DNA from: Pseudomonas wuhanensis
GTDB taxonomy: Bacteria; Pseudomonadota; Gammaproteobacteria; Pseudomonadales; Pseudomonadaceae
DNA: 64,000 nt
Assembly (NCBI RefSeq): GCF_030687395.1
Contig: NZ_CP117430.1
Coordinates: forward strand, 2,170,001 to 2,234,000
Direction: 5' to 3'
The notes below the pieces were generated by a model. It did not search any database, had not been told where the DNA came from, and was given only the letters and a program-made list of their open reading frames with translations. A program made the translations under genes and the position numbers. The first letter of the stretch is position 1; the number at the start of each line of letters is the position of its first letter. Shown in pieces: positions 27,161 to 36,515 of this stretch.

Positions 27161-27979
27161 TTATTTGAACCGCCGCTCCACACCTTTCTCTACTAAAATC
27201 TTCGCTGAGATTTCTTCCACAGAGAAATGCGTGGAATTGATGTGGGCAATGTTCTCGCGGCGAAACAGATTCTCCACCTCGCGCACTTCGAATTCGCACT
27301 GTGCGTAGCTCGAATAGCGGCTGTTGGGCTTGCGTTCGTTGCGGATCGCGGTGAGGCGGTCCGGGTCGATGGTCAGGCCAAACAGCTTGTGATGATGGGC
27401 GCGCAGGGCGGTTGGCAGTTGCAGGCGCTCCATGTCGTCTTCGGTCAACGGGTAATTGGCTGCGCGGATGCCGAATTGCATGGCCATGTACAAACACGTC
27501 GGGGTTTTACCACAGCGCGACACGCCTACTAGTATCAGGTCGGCTTTGTCGTAATAGTGCGTGCGCGCACCATCGTCGTTGTCGAGGGCGAAGTTCACCG
27601 CCTCGATGCGCTCCATGTAATTGGAGTTGCCACCGATGGAGTGGGATTTGCCGACGGTGTAGGAAGAATGCTCGGTCAGTTCCTGTTCCAGCGGAGCGAG
27701 GAAGGTCGAGAAAATGTCAATCATGAAACCATTGGACGTTGCGAGGATCTCACGAATGTCCTGATTGACGATGGTGTCGAAAATAATCGGACGAAAACCA
27801 TCGTTTTCGGCGGCTTTGTTGATTTGTTGTACCATGGCCCGCGCTTTATCCGCGTTGTCGATGTAGGGCCGCGTGATTTTGCTGAAGGTAATGTTTTCGA
27901 ACTGCGCCAACAGGCTTTGACCGAGGGTTTCGGCCGTAATGCCCGTGCCATCGGAGATAAAGAAAGCAGATCGTTTCAT
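27161..27979 (-). CDS. ppsR: PEP synthase regulatory kinase/pyrophosphorylase
   Basis: PpsR (DUF299 family) inactivates PEP synthase by ADP-dependent threonine phosphorylation and reactivates it by phosphate-dependent removal. The 272-residue protein starts [20 protein letters not shown] and has the nucleotide-binding loop [12 protein letters not shown] near residue 152. It is divergent from ppsA across 332 bp. The start at 27979 is preferred over longer in-frame starts because [13 protein letters not shown] is the family N-terminus and AAGGTG precedes it. The 3' end is only 22 bp from the IS target duplication, so the IS landed just past it. Confidence 0.95.
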   Translation of the reverse strand: MKRSAFFISDGTGITAETLGQSLLAQFENITFSKITRPYIDNADKARAMVQQINKAAENDGFRPIIFDTIVNQDIREILATSNGFMIDIFSTFLAPLEQELTEHSSYTVGKSHSIGGNSNYMERIEAVNFALDNDDGARTHYYDKADLILVGVSRCGKTPTCLYMAMQFGIRAANYPLTEDDMERLQLPTALRAHHHKLFGLTIDPDRLTAIRNERKPNSRYSSYAQCEFEVREVENLFRRENIAHINSTHFSVEEISAKILVEKGVERRFK

Positions 27980-28000
27980 TTGCACCTTGGGCCTTAAGTG

Positions 28001-28158
28001 AGTGTCCTGTGTCACAAATGCGTTCCCTTTTGACGGCGGCTGTTGTCGCCATACTGCGTTGCCGCTCCTCGCCATAGCCAGCTATGACTCGTCGCGGCGC
28101 CTTGTCTGGCAACAACAGTCACTCGCCAAAAAGGAACGCATTTGCAACACAGGACACT
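28001..28158. repeat. 158-bp MITE-like imperfect palindrome between ppsR and ppsA
   Basis: The outer arms begin AGTGTCCTGTGT and contain CAAATGCGTTCC on both sides; about 43 of the outer 50 positions pair. A perfect inner stem CATAGC-CA-GCTATG sits at the exact centre (28073-28086). No transposase is inside. It covers most of the upstream region of ppsR and ends next to the ppsA promoter region (TATAGT at 28175). It could be a non-autonomous mobile element, a large cruciform or a shared regulatory structure. Confidence 0.75.
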
Positions 28159-28311
28159 TGTGACGATTCTTGGATATAGTAGGCGCGATTTGTCGGCCGC
28201 CAGTGGCCAGCATTCTCACTTATTTTCCAGGTCCAGGCCATACAGCCGGCAAATGCTCCCCCGAGTCGCCGGCTTCTGAGCTTTTCCAACACAGTTAGTG
28301 GAGAGATCACC

Positions 28312-30687
28312 TTGGTAGAGTACGTAGTTTCCCTCGATAAGCTCGGCGTCCATGATGTAGAGCATGTGGGGGGCAAGAACGCATCCCTGGGCGAGATGAT
28401 CAGTAACCTTGCAGGTGCCGGTGTATCGGTGCCCGGTGGCTTCGCCACGACAGCTCAGGCGTATCGTGATTTTCTGGAACTGAGCGGTCTGAACGATCAG
28501 ATCCACGCCGCCCTCGACGCGCTGGATGTCGACGACGTCAACGCCCTGGCCAAAACCGGTGCCCAGATCCGTCAATGGATCATGGAAGCCGAGTTCCCCG
28601 AGAAGCTCAACGCCGAGATCCGCACCGCGTTCGCCACGCTGTCGGCCGGCAACCCTGACATGGCCGTGGCCGTGCGCTCTTCCGCTACCGCCGAAGACTT
28701 GCCGGACGCTTCCTTCGCCGGCCAGCAGGAAACCTTCCTGAACATCCGTGGTGTCGAAAACGTTATTCGCGCCGCCAAAGAGGTGTTCGCTTCCCTGTTC
28801 AACGACCGTGCGATTTCCTACCGCGTCCACCAGGGCTTCGACCACAAGCTGGTGGCACTGTCGGCCGGTGTGCAGCGCATGGTCCGCTCCGAAACCGGCA
28901 CCGCCGGCGTGATGTTCACCCTCGATACCGAATCGGGCTTCCGTGACGTGGTGTTCATCACCGGCGCTTACGGCCTGGGTGAAACCGTCGTACAAGGCGC
29001 GGTGAACCCGGATGAATTCTATGTCCACAAAGGCACGCTGCAAGCCGGTCGTCCGGCCATCCTGCGTCGCAACCTGGGCAGCAAAGCCATCAAGATGATC
29101 TACGGCGAAGTCGCCACGGCCGGTAAATCGGTCAAGACCATCGACGTGGACAAGGCGGATCGCGCCCGTTTCTGCCTGACCGACGCCGAAGTCAGTGAAC
29201 TGGCCAAGCAAGCGATGATCATCGAAAAGCACTACAAGTGCCCGATGGACATCGAATGGGCCAAAGATGGCGACGACGGCAAGCTCTACATCGTTCAGGC
29301 CCGTCCTGAAACCGTGAAGAGCCGTACCTCGGCCAACGTCATGGAACGCTATCTGTTGAAAGAAACCGGCACCGTGCTGGTTGAAGGTCGCGCCATCGGC
29401 CAGCGCATCGGCGCCGGCAAGGTGCGGATCATCAAGGACGTGTCCGAGATGGATAAAGTCCAGCCGGGCGACGTTCTGGTTTCCGACATGACCGACCCGG
29501 ACTGGGAACCGGTCATGAAGCGCGCCAGCGCCATCGTCACCAACCGTGGCGGTCGTACCTGCCACGCGGCGATCATCGCTCGCGAGCTGGGCATCCCGGC
29601 CGTGGTCGGTTGCGGCAACGCCACCCAGCTGTTGAAAGACGGCCAGGGCGTGACCGTTTCTTGCGCTGAAGGCGACACCGGTTACATCTTCGAAGGCGAA
29701 CTGGGCTTCGACATCAAGAAAAACTCTGTGGATGCCATGCCGGATCTGCCGTTCAAGATCATGATGAACGTCGGCAACCCGGACCGCGCCTTCGATTTCG
29801 CGCAGCTGCCGAACGCCGGTGTGGGCCTGGCCCGTCTGGAATTCATCATCAACCGCATGATTGGCGTGCATCCCAAAGCGCTGTTGAACTACGACGGCCT
29901 GCCGCAAGAAATCAAGGACAGCGTCGACAAGCGCATTGCCGGTTACAACGACCCGGTCGGCTTCTATGTCGAGAAACTGGTCGAGGGCATCAGCACCCTG
30001 GCGGCAGCGTTCTGGCCGAAAAAGGTCATCGTGCGCCTGTCGGACTTCAAGTCCAACGAATACGCGAACCTGATTGGCGGCAAACTCTACGAGCCGGAAG
30101 AAGAGAACCCGATGCTGGGCTTCCGTGGTGCTTCGCGTTACATCAGCGAATCGTTCCGCGACTGCTTCGAGCTCGAGTGCCGTGCCCTCAAGCGCGTGCG
30201 CAACGAGATGGGCCTGACCAACGTTGAAATCATGGTGCCGTTCGTCCGTACCCTGGGCGAAGCGAGCCAGGTCGTTGACCTGCTGGCCGAAAACGGTCTG
30301 GCCCGTGGCGAAAACGGTCTGCGCGTGATCATGATGTGCGAACTGCCGTCCAACGCGATCCTGGCTGAAGAGTTCCTCGAGTTCTTCGACGGCTTCTCCA
30401 TCGGCTCCAACGACCTGACCCAGCTCACCCTGGGCCTGGACCGTGACTCCGGGATCATCGCGCACCTGTTCGACGAGCGAAATCCTGCGGTCAAGAAGCT
30501 GTTGGCCAATGCTATTCAGGCGTGCAACAAGGCTGGCAAATACATCGGCATCTGCGGTCAGGGTCCTTCGGACCACCCGGATCTGGCCAAGTGGCTGATG
30601 GAGCAGGGCATCGAAAGCGTTTCGCTGAACCCCGATTCCGTGCTGGAAACCTGGTTCTTCCTGGCTGAAGGTCAGGCTTCGGTCTGA
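28312..30687 (+). CDS. ppsA: Phosphoenolpyruvate synthase
   Basis: PpsA makes PEP from pyruvate and ATP (yielding AMP and phosphate), the first step of gluconeogenesis from C3 units. The 791-residue protein has the pyruvate-phosphate-dikinase order: N-terminal ATP-grasp domain ([42 protein letters not shown] near 123), the swivelling phosphohistidine loop [13 protein letters not shown] near residue 418, and the C-terminal PEP/pyruvate barrel with [16 protein letters not shown] near 698. The threonine of GGRTCHA is the expected PpsR target. The start is a TTG at 28312 with GGAGAG eight bases before; it gives the standard length, and no ATG lies closer to the conserved N-terminus. Confidence 0.96.
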   Translation: MVEYVVSLDKLGVHDVEHVGGKNASLGEMISNLAGAGVSVPGGFATTAQAYRDFLELSGLNDQIHAALDALDVDDVNALAKTGAQIRQWIMEAEFPEKLNAEIRTAFATLSAGNPDMAVAVRSSATAEDLPDASFAGQQETFLNIRGVENVIRAAKEVFASLFNDRAISYRVHQGFDHKLVALSAGVQRMVRSETGTAGVMFTLDTESGFRDVVFITGAYGLGETVVQGAVNPDEFYVHKGTLQAGRPAILRRNLGSKAIKMIYGEVATAGKSVKTIDVDKADRARFCLTDAEVSELAKQAMIIEKHYKCPMDIEWAKDGDDGKLYIVQARPETVKSRTSANVMERYLLKETGTVLVEGRAIGQRIGAGKVRIIKDVSEMDKVQPGDVLVSDMTDPDWEPVMKRASAIVTNRGGRTCHAAIIARELGIPAVVGCGNATQLLKDGQGVTVSCAEGDTGYIFEGELGFDIKKNSVDAMPDLPFKIMMNVGNPDRAFDFAQLPNAGVGLARLEFIINRMIGVHPKALLNYDGLPQEIKDSVDKRIAGYNDPVGFYVEKLVEGISTLAAAFWPKKVIVRLSDFKSNEYANLIGGKLYEPEEENPMLGFRGASRYISESFRDCFELECRALKRVRNEMGLTNVEIMVPFVRTLGEASQVVDLLAENGLARGENGLRVIMMCELPSNAILAEEFLEFFDGFSIGSNDLTQLTLGLDRDSGIIAHLFDERNPAVKKLLANAIQACNKAGKYIGICGQGPSDHPDLAKWLMEQGIESVSLNPDSVLETWFFLAEGQASV

Positions 30688-30700
30688 TCGGTGAATGAAG

Positions 30701-30730
30701 CCCCGGCCCGCTTCGGTGGGCCGGGGTTTT
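30701..30730 (+). terminator. ppsA intrinsic terminator
   Basis: CCCCGGCCC pairs with GGGCCGGGG around a small loop, followed by TTTT. It lies 14 bp after the ppsA stop. Confidence 0.85.
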
Positions 30731-30741
30731 AAGATTCAAGT

Positions 30742-30773
30742 AGGGCGGGCTCCTCTGGACGCCGCCCTTTTTT
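30742..30773 (+). terminator. Second terminator or attenuator just before the hydrolase gene
   Basis: AGGGCGG (30742-30748) pairs with CCGCCCT (30762-30768), followed by six T. It ends only 13 bases before the hydrolase ATG, so it either backs up the ppsA terminator or leaves the hydrolase without its own visible promoter. Confidence 0.7.
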
Positions 30774-30786
30774 GTGCAAGAGCATT

Positions 30787-31776
30787 ATGCAAAGCAGCAG
30801 CAACCTATTTCCTGTCGCCCTGATCAGCGCCGAGCGGCGCGGTGATCTGAGCGAAGACGTCTATCGTTTGAAACCCGGTAACAGCCCCGACGGCACCGTC
30901 GAACTGGCTGTGACCCGCTTGGGCCTGGCCGATGAGCCGGCGGTGCGTGGCGTGCCGGTCATTCTGTTGCACGGCAGCTTTTCCAATCGACGGTTCTGGT
31001 TCTCTCCCAAAGGTCTGGGGTTGGGGGCTTATCTGACGCGTCTGGGCTTCGATGTGTGGATTCCGGAAATGCGCGGCCATGGGCTGTCTCAGCGCAATCA
31101 GGACTATCGCAAGAACCGCGTCGCTGACTACGCGCGTTACGATCTGCCGGCCATTGGCGCGTTCGTGCGCGAGCAAAGCGGCCAGGTCCCACACTGGATC
31201 GGTCATTCGCTGGGTGGCATTACCCTGGCTGCGGCATTGGGCGGTCAGTACCTGGGCGAACCTGCCGTGGCCTCTGCGGCGTTTTTTGGCACGCAGGTCA
31301 GCCGCACCTACTGGCCGTTGAAGTTTCCGCCGGTGGAGTGGAGCGGGCGCTTCATTCTCAAGCGATTTGCCCAACTGTCAGGTTCACGGCTCAAGCGCGG
31401 CCCGGAGGATGAGCCGATTGGCCTGGCCCTGGAAAGCATGCGCTGGTACGGACTGTTCGGCCGCTTTGGCGATGCCGACAAGGACTGGTGGGCGGGTTTG
31501 GCCGAGGTTCAGTTGCCAGTGCTGGCCGTGAGCGCCGCAGGCGATCATCAGGACCCGACCTGGGCCTGCCGCAAGCTGTTCGATCAGGTCGGCTCCGAGC
31601 ACAAGCAATTCATCACCCTTGGCCGCGAGCAAGGTTTTGGCGATAATTTCGGTCATGTGGAAATGCTTGTGAGCAAGGCTTCACAGACTGAAGTCTGGCC
31701 GTTGGTGGCGCGTTGGCTGGCGGATCAACAGACACCTTTGCTGGGTGGAAAGCCGGATTTGGCCGCGGCCGTTTGA
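30787..31776 (+). CDS. Alpha/beta-fold hydrolase
   Basis: The 329-residue protein has an alpha/beta hydrolase core: oxyanion HGSFSNRRFW near residue 62, the nucleophile elbow GHSLGG near 138, an acid-loop Asp in VSAAGDHQDPTW and a His in GDNFGHVEMLVS near the C-terminus. It is likely an esterase or lipase-like enzyme, cytosolic (no signal peptide). It occupies the same place after ppsA in related Pseudomonas. ATG 30787 is used; an upstream in-frame TTG overlaps the T-run of the terminator and is unlikely. Confidence 0.8.
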   Translation: MQSSSNLFPVALISAERRGDLSEDVYRLKPGNSPDGTVELAVTRLGLADEPAVRGVPVILLHGSFSNRRFWFSPKGLGLGAYLTRLGFDVWIPEMRGHGLSQRNQDYRKNRVADYARYDLPAIGAFVREQSGQVPHWIGHSLGGITLAAALGGQYLGEPAVASAAFFGTQVSRTYWPLKFPPVEWSGRFILKRFAQLSGSRLKRGPEDEPIGLALESMRWYGLFGRFGDADKDWWAGLAEVQLPVLAVSAAGDHQDPTWACRKLFDQVGSEHKQFITLGREQGFGDNFGHVEMLVSKASQTEVWPLVARWLADQQTPLLGGKPDLAAAV

Positions 31777-31950
31777 GCCTGATGCTCTAACAAGGGCATT
31801 TCGCTCTGAACGGCTTGCGGCTAAGATATGACGCATTAAGCGGTTCTGGTCACTTTTGGTGATTGATTCGATCGGCGCGTTTGCAGCCGTTCAGCCTTGG
31901 CCCGCCTCTGCGGTCTACTCGATTGTCTTCCTTTTTACAGGAGTTTCTCG

Positions 31951-32442
31951 ATGAACCATTACCTTACGCCTGACCTGTGCGACGCCTATCCGGAGCTGGT
32001 GCAGGTGCTGGAACCGATGTTCAGCAATTTCGGTGGCCGTGATTCTTTCGGTGGCGAAATCGTGACCATCAAATGTTTCGAAGATAATTCGCTGGTCAAG
32101 GAGCAAGTCGCGCTCAAGGGTAACGGTAAAGTGCTCGTGGTAGACGGTGGCGGTTCCCTGCGCCGCGCGCTGTTGGGCGACCTGCTGGCCGAGAAAGCCG
32201 CCAATAACGGTTGGGAAGGGCTGGTGATCTACGGCTGCATTCGCGATGTCGACGTCATCGCGCAAACCGATCTGGGGGTTCAGGCCCTGGCCAGTCACCC
32301 GATGAAAACCGACCGACGCGGTGTGGGTGAACTCAATATTGCCGTGACCTTCGCGGGTGTGACCTTCCACCCGGGTCACTATGTTTATGCGGACAACAAC
32401 GGCGTGATCATTTCGCCAAGCCCGCTGAAGATGCCTGAATAA
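31951..32442 (+). CDS. rraA: Regulator of ribonuclease E activity A
   Basis: RraA is a ring-shaped cytosolic protein that binds RNase E and slows mRNA decay. The 163-residue protein has the family motifs [20 protein letters not shown] near residue 27, [17 protein letters not shown] near 67 and [12 protein letters not shown] near 92. The start at 31951 has ACAGGAG nine bases before and begins [20 protein letters not shown] as expected; a longer frame upstream is ignored. It precedes cmaX by 25 bp. Confidence 0.95.
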   Translation: MNHYLTPDLCDAYPELVQVLEPMFSNFGGRDSFGGEIVTIKCFEDNSLVKEQVALKGNGKVLVVDGGGSLRRALLGDLLAEKAANNGWEGLVIYGCIRDVDVIAQTDLGVQALASHPMKTDRRGVGELNIAVTFAGVTFHPGHYVYADNNGVIISPSPLKMPE

Positions 32443-32467
32443 AGCGCGTTTCAACAAAGGGGTGAGG

Positions 32468-33463
32468 ATGTTCGAGGAAGAAAACGCGCAGTGGGGGCTG
32501 GTGCATGCCCTGGTGCTGGACGGTAAAGGCGGTGCGCGTTCGATAGCCCGGACTGAACTCGATGACTTGCAGTTGCAGGCCCATGAAAGCCTGTGGCTGC
32601 ACTGGGATCGTAGTCACCCGCAAACCCAGACCTGGCTGCGTAAATACAGCGGTCTGAGTGAATTTAGTTGCGACTTGTTGCTGGAAGAGAACACCCGGCC
32701 GCGTCTTTTGCCGCTGCCGGACTCCGAGCTGTTACTGTTTCTGCGCGGGATCAACCTCAATCCAGGTGCCGAGCCGGAAGACATGGTCTCGGTGCGGATC
32801 TTCGGTTCGGCCCAGCGGGTGATCTCCCTGCGTCTGCGGCCGTTGCGCGCCACCGATGAGTTGCTGGTGCAACTGGCCGAAGGCAAAGGGCCGAGAACCG
32901 CTTCCGAACTGATCCTTTATATGGCGCAATACCTCACTAATAAAGTGCAGGATCTGGTCGGCTGCCTCTCGGAAATCGTCGATGAGGAAGAAGAAAAGCT
33001 GGATACCGACGAACGGTATACACCGGAGCATGGGGCCGTTTTGCAGATCCGTCGCAGAGCAGCCGCACTGAAACGTTTTCTGGCACCGCAGCGGGATATT
33101 TTCGGTCAGCTGACGCGGATAAAACTGCCATGGTTCGTTGAAGACGATGGCGATTACTGGAACGAATTGAACAACAGCCTGACCCGTTATCTCGAGGAGC
33201 TGGAATTGACCCGGGAGCGCGTGGGGCTGGTCCTGGAGGCCGAAGACCGGCGTCTGAGCGTGCGCATGAACCGCACGATGTACCGCTTCGGGATCATCAC
33301 CGGGATCTTTTTGCCGATGAGTTTTCTGACCGGTCTTTTGGGCATCAACGTCGGCGGTATTCCGTTCTCCACCAGCCCTTATGGCTTCCTGATCGCCTGC
33401 TTGCTGGCAGGCTCGGTAGCGCTGGGGCAGTGGTGGCTATTCCGACGTTTGCGCTGGTTCTGA
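32468..33463 (+). CDS. cmaX: CorA/ZntB-type divalent metal ion transporter CmaX
   Basis: The 331-residue protein has a long cytoplasmic N-terminal domain with a charged coiled coil (EIVDEEEEKLDTDERYTPE near residue 175 onward) and two C-terminal helices joined by the loop TGLLGINVGGIP, the GxN signature of the CorA superfamily (ZntB-like branch). It should form a pentameric inner-membrane channel for Mg or Zn. AAAGGGG lies six bases before ATG 32468; an in-frame GTG at 32462 is too close to that site. It belongs to the conserved cmaX-cfrX-cmpX-sigX-oprF cluster. Confidence 0.9.
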   Translation: MFEEENAQWGLVHALVLDGKGGARSIARTELDDLQLQAHESLWLHWDRSHPQTQTWLRKYSGLSEFSCDLLLEENTRPRLLPLPDSELLLFLRGINLNPGAEPEDMVSVRIFGSAQRVISLRLRPLRATDELLVQLAEGKGPRTASELILYMAQYLTNKVQDLVGCLSEIVDEEEEKLDTDERYTPEHGAVLQIRRRAAALKRFLAPQRDIFGQLTRIKLPWFVEDDGDYWNELNNSLTRYLEELELTRERVGLVLEAEDRRLSVRMNRTMYRFGIITGIFLPMSFLTGLLGINVGGIPFSTSPYGFLIACLLAGSVALGQWWLFRRLRWF

Positions 33464-33526
33464 TGATGAGTCATGTGACCCGACCAAATTTGACCGCGTC
33501 TTTCACAGATATCACGAGAGGTGCGT

Positions 33527-33775
33527 ATGCACGATCCGTTTGAACAGTCTTTGCGTGACATGCTCAAAGCTTCGCCGTCCAGCCGTGACGACGATGCTTG
33601 CTTGGGTCGCGTGCTGAAAACCGCCAACCGCCAGGTCGGTGCCGGCGATCTGTTCAGCCTGCTGGGCCGTTGGTTGCCCGCGCTGATGATCGCCCTGAAT
33701 AACGGATCGGCCCATATCTCGCCGGTTTCCCGTCTTCGTAAACCTACCGCACGCACTGCTGATAAGGCTGATTGA
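33527..33775 (+). CDS. cfrX: CfrX (CrfX) small conserved protein
   Basis: This 82-residue protein matches the small CfrX protein (also written CrfX) found between cmaX and cmpX in Pseudomonas: MHDPFEQSLRDMLKASPSS, a central hydrophobic segment LFSLLGRWLPALMIAL and a basic tail. Its function is not established. GAGAGG precedes ATG 33527. Its stop is two bases before cmpX, so the two are translated together. Confidence 0.88.
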   Translation: MHDPFEQSLRDMLKASPSSRDDDACLGRVLKTANRQVGAGDLFSLLGRWLPALMIALNNGSAHISPVSRLRKPTARTADKAD

Positions 33776-33777
33776 AT

Positions 33778-34602
33778 ATGGAACTTGATCTCTGGACTCA
33801 GAGCCTCGTCACTGCAATGACTGCGTTATGGACCAAAGTTGCGAACTTCATTCCGAACCTGTTCGGCGCATTGGTTGTGCTGCTGCTGGGTTTTGTCGTG
33901 GCCAAACTGCTGGACACGCTGCTCTCCAAATTGCTTGCCAAACTGGGCCTCGATCGCCTGATGGGCGGCACGGGGCTGACCAAGTTGCTGTCCCGCGCCG
34001 GCCTACAAGTGCCTATCTCGACGCTGATCGGCAAGATCGTCTATTGGTTCGTTCTGCTGATTTTTCTGGTTTCGGCGGCAGAATCACTTGGACTTGAGCG
34101 AGTTTCGGCTACGCTGGACATGTTGGCGCTGTATTTGCCGAAAGTATTCGGCGCTGCGCTGGTGCTGTTGGTGGGTGTCTTGCTGGCGCAACTGGCCAAT
34201 GGGCTGGTGCGTGGCGCGGCAGAAGGCGTAGGACTTGATTACGCCGCGGGCCTGGGGCGAATTGCTCAGGGCCTGGTGATCATCATCAGTATTTCGGTTG
34301 CGATCAGCCAGTTGGAGGTCAAAACTGACCTGCTCAACCATGTGATCGTGATCGTCTTGATTACCGTTGGTCTGGCGGTTGCGCTGGCCATGGGCTTGGG
34401 AAGCCGGGAAATTGCCGGTCAGATTCTTGCGGGAATCTATGTGCGTGAGTTGTATCAGGTAGGGCAACAAGTGCGAGTTGGCGAGGTCGAAGGTCAGATC
34501 GAAGAGATCGGCACGGTTAAAACCACCGTGTTGACCGATGAGGGTGAGCTAGTCTCTCTCTCGAATCGGATTCTCTTGGAGCAGCATGTGAGTAGCCGCT
34601 AA
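33778..34602 (+). CDS. cmpX: CmpX small-conductance mechanosensitive-type membrane protein
   Basis: The 274-residue protein has about four to five membrane helices (FIPNLFGALVVLLLGFVVAKLL near residue 24; others near 85, 118, 165 and 195) followed by a short soluble tail with GLGSREIAGQILAGIY and VGEVEGQIEEIG, as in MscS-like conserved TM-helix proteins. In Pseudomonas CmpX is tied to cell-envelope stress, and its loss raises SigX activity. It lies directly upstream of sigX. The start at ATG 33778 follows cfrX by two bases. Confidence 0.9.
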   Translation: MELDLWTQSLVTAMTALWTKVANFIPNLFGALVVLLLGFVVAKLLDTLLSKLLAKLGLDRLMGGTGLTKLLSRAGLQVPISTLIGKIVYWFVLLIFLVSAAESLGLERVSATLDMLALYLPKVFGAALVLLVGVLLAQLANGLVRGAAEGVGLDYAAGLGRIAQGLVIIISISVAISQLEVKTDLLNHVIVIVLITVGLAVALAMGLGSREIAGQILAGIYVRELYQVGQQVRVGEVEGQIEEIGTVKTTVLTDEGELVSLSNRILLEQHVSSR

Positions 34603-34688
34603 CCCGGCAAATCCTGCTAATGTATGCCGCCGCAAAATGTCCTGAAGGACTGCGGCGGACATTGACCTGACTGTCGGCCAGACTTGTT

Positions 34689-35279
34689 TTGAATAAAGCT
34701 CAATCGCTCTCCACGCGCTACGACCCCCGCGAGCTCTCTGATGAGGAGTTGGTCGCGCGCTCGCATACCGAGCTGTTTCACGTAACGCGCGCTTATGAAG
34801 AACTGATGCGGCGTTACCAGCGAACACTATTTAACGTTTGTGCACGGTATCTCGGGAACGATCGTGACGCAGATGATGTCTGTCAGGAAGTGATGTTGAA
34901 GGTGCTGTACGGCCTGAAGAACTTCGAGGGGAAATCGAAGTTCAAGACATGGCTGTATAGCATCACGTACAACGAGTGCATCACGCAGTATCGGAAAGAA
35001 CGGCGAAAGCGTCGCTTGATGGACGCTTTGAGTCTGGACCCCCTTGAGGAAGCGTCTGAAGAAAAGGCGCCGAAACCCGAGGAGAAGGGCGGACTTGATC
35101 GCTGGCTGGTGTATGTGAACCCGATCGACCGAGAGATTCTGGTGCTACGATTTGTCGCAGAGCTGGAATTTCAGGAGATCGCAGACATAATGCACATGGG
35201 TTTGAGTGCGACAAAAATGCGTTACAAACGCGCTCTAGACAAATTACGTGAGAAATTTGCAGGCATTGCTGAAACTTAG
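34689..35279 (+). CDS. sigX: ECF sigma factor SigX
   Basis: SigX is the extracytoplasmic-function sigma factor that drives oprF and genes for fatty-acid and envelope homeostasis. The 196-residue protein has region 2 (FNVCARYLGNDRDADDVCQE, residues 49-68) and region 4 (EFQEIADIMHMGLSATKMRY near 162). No anti-sigma gene is adjacent; CmpX upstream may take that role. The start is TTG 34689 (MNKAQSLSTRYDPRE), matching the annotated P. aeruginosa N-terminus, with no good Shine-Dalgarno sequence visible; translation may therefore be weak. Confidence 0.95.
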   Translation: MNKAQSLSTRYDPRELSDEELVARSHTELFHVTRAYEELMRRYQRTLFNVCARYLGNDRDADDVCQEVMLKVLYGLKNFEGKSKFKTWLYSITYNECITQYRKERRKRRLMDALSLDPLEEASEEKAPKPEEKGGLDRWLVYVNPIDREILVLRFVAELEFQEIADIMHMGLSATKMRYKRALDKLREKFAGIAET

Positions 35280-35306
35280 TTCGGCGCAAATATCTCTTAC
35301 GTGTAG

Positions 35307-35328
35307 GCAAGTTCTGATAGACTTGCCG
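35307..35328 (+). promoter_or_regulatory. Small hairpin between sigX and oprF
   Basis: GGCAAGT and ACTTGCC pair around TCTGATAG, 28 bp after the sigX stop. There is no T-run, so it may be an mRNA processing or stability element or part of the oprF promoter region rather than a terminator. Confidence 0.5.
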
Positions 35329-35386
35329 CCGAGTTGTCCCCCGGTTTGCGGGACTGCTTCACAATCACCAGATGGGGATTTAACGG

Positions 35387-36421
35387 ATGAAACTGAAAAA
35401 CACCTTGGGCTTGGCCATTGGTTCTCTTATTGCTGCCACTTCGTTCGGCGCTCTGGCACAAGGCCAAGGCGCAGTTGAAATCGAAGGCTTCGCTAAGAAA
35501 GAAATGTTCGATAGCGCTCGTGACTTCAAGAACAACGGCAACCTGTTCGGCGGTTCTGTTGGTTACTTCCTGACCGACGACGTTGAACTGCGTCTGGCCT
35601 ACGACGAAGTGCACAACGCACGTGCCGAAGATGGCCGTAACATCAAGGGCTCCAACACCGCTCTGGATGCTCTGTACCACTTCAACAACCCGGGCGACAT
35701 GCTGCGTCCGTACGTATCGGCTGGCTTCTCCGACCAAAGCATTGGTCAGAACGGCAAAAGCGGTCGTAACGGTTCCACCTTCGCCAACGTTGGCGGCGGT
35801 GCCAAGCTGTACTTCACCGAGAACTTCTACGCCCGTGCCGGCGTTGAAGCTCAGTACAACATCGACCAGGGCGACACCGAGTGGGCTCCTAGCGTTGGTA
35901 TCGGTGTGAACTTCGGTGGCGGCTCCAAGCCTGCTGCTGCTCCAGTTCCAGCACCAGCTGAAGTTTGCGCCGACAGCGACAACGATGGCGTTTGCGACAA
36001 CGTTGACAAGTGCCCGGACACCCCAGCCAACGTAACTGTTGACGCTGATGGCTGCCCAGCAGTTGCTGAAGTTGTTCGTGTTGAGCTGGACGTGAAATTC
36101 GACTTCGACAAGTCGGTAGTCAAGCCTAACAGCTACGGCGACATCAAAAACCTGGCTGACTTCATGAAGCAGTACCCATCCACCACTACTACTGTTGAAG
36201 GTCACACTGACTCCGTCGGTCCTGACGCTTACAACCAGAAACTGTCCGAGCGTCGTGCAAACGCCGTTAAGCAAGTTCTGACCAACCAGTACGGTGTTGA
36301 ATCGTCCCGCGTTCAGTCTGTTGGCTACGGCGAATCCCGCCCAGTTGCTGACAACAAAACTGACGCTGGTCGCGCTGTAAACCGTCGCGTAGAAGCGCAG
36401 GTTGAAGCTAGCGCTAAGTAA
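35387..36421 (+). CDS. oprF: Outer membrane porin OprF
   Basis: OprF is the major non-specific porin and the link between outer membrane and peptidoglycan. The 344-residue protein has a signal peptide (MKLKNTLGLAIGSLIAATSF, cut after ALA at 24), an eight-strand beta-barrel domain to about 180, a Pro/Ala linker (KPAAAPVPAPAE), four cysteines in a Ca-binding-like loop (SDNDGVCDNVDKCPDTP) and an OmpA-like peptidoglycan domain (VKFDFDKSVVKPN; VEGHTDSVGPDAYN). Codon use is strongly biased to GTT/GCT-type codons, as expected for a very highly expressed gene. It follows sigX by 107 bp and is expected to be SigX-dependent. Confidence 0.97.
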   Translation: MKLKNTLGLAIGSLIAATSFGALAQGQGAVEIEGFAKKEMFDSARDFKNNGNLFGGSVGYFLTDDVELRLAYDEVHNARAEDGRNIKGSNTALDALYHFNNPGDMLRPYVSAGFSDQSIGQNGKSGRNGSTFANVGGGAKLYFTENFYARAGVEAQYNIDQGDTEWAPSVGIGVNFGGGSKPAAAPVPAPAEVCADSDNDGVCDNVDKCPDTPANVTVDADGCPAVAEVVRVELDVKFDFDKSVVKPNSYGDIKNLADFMKQYPSTTTTVEGHTDSVGPDAYNQKLSERRANAVKQVLTNQYGVESSRVQSVGYGESRPVADNKTDAGRAVNRRVEAQVEASAK

Positions 36422-36440
36422 TTAGCTCGCAGCTCTGGAA

Positions 36441-36468
36441 AAGCCCGGCTTAGGCCGGGCTTTTTTTT
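36441..36468 (+). terminator. oprF intrinsic terminator
   Basis: AAGCCCGGC and GCCGGGCTT pair around TTAG and are followed by eight T. It lies 20 bp after the oprF stop. Confidence 0.93.
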
Positions 36469-36515
36469 GTCTGCGATTTGGTGATGAGGGATTTAGTGGA
36501 GAGGGGAAGTTAGGT

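Noticed and set aside
28216..30576. Minus-strand open frame of 786 residues opposite ppsA
   Set aside because: It is an antisense shadow of PEP synthase, without family motifs or a promoter.
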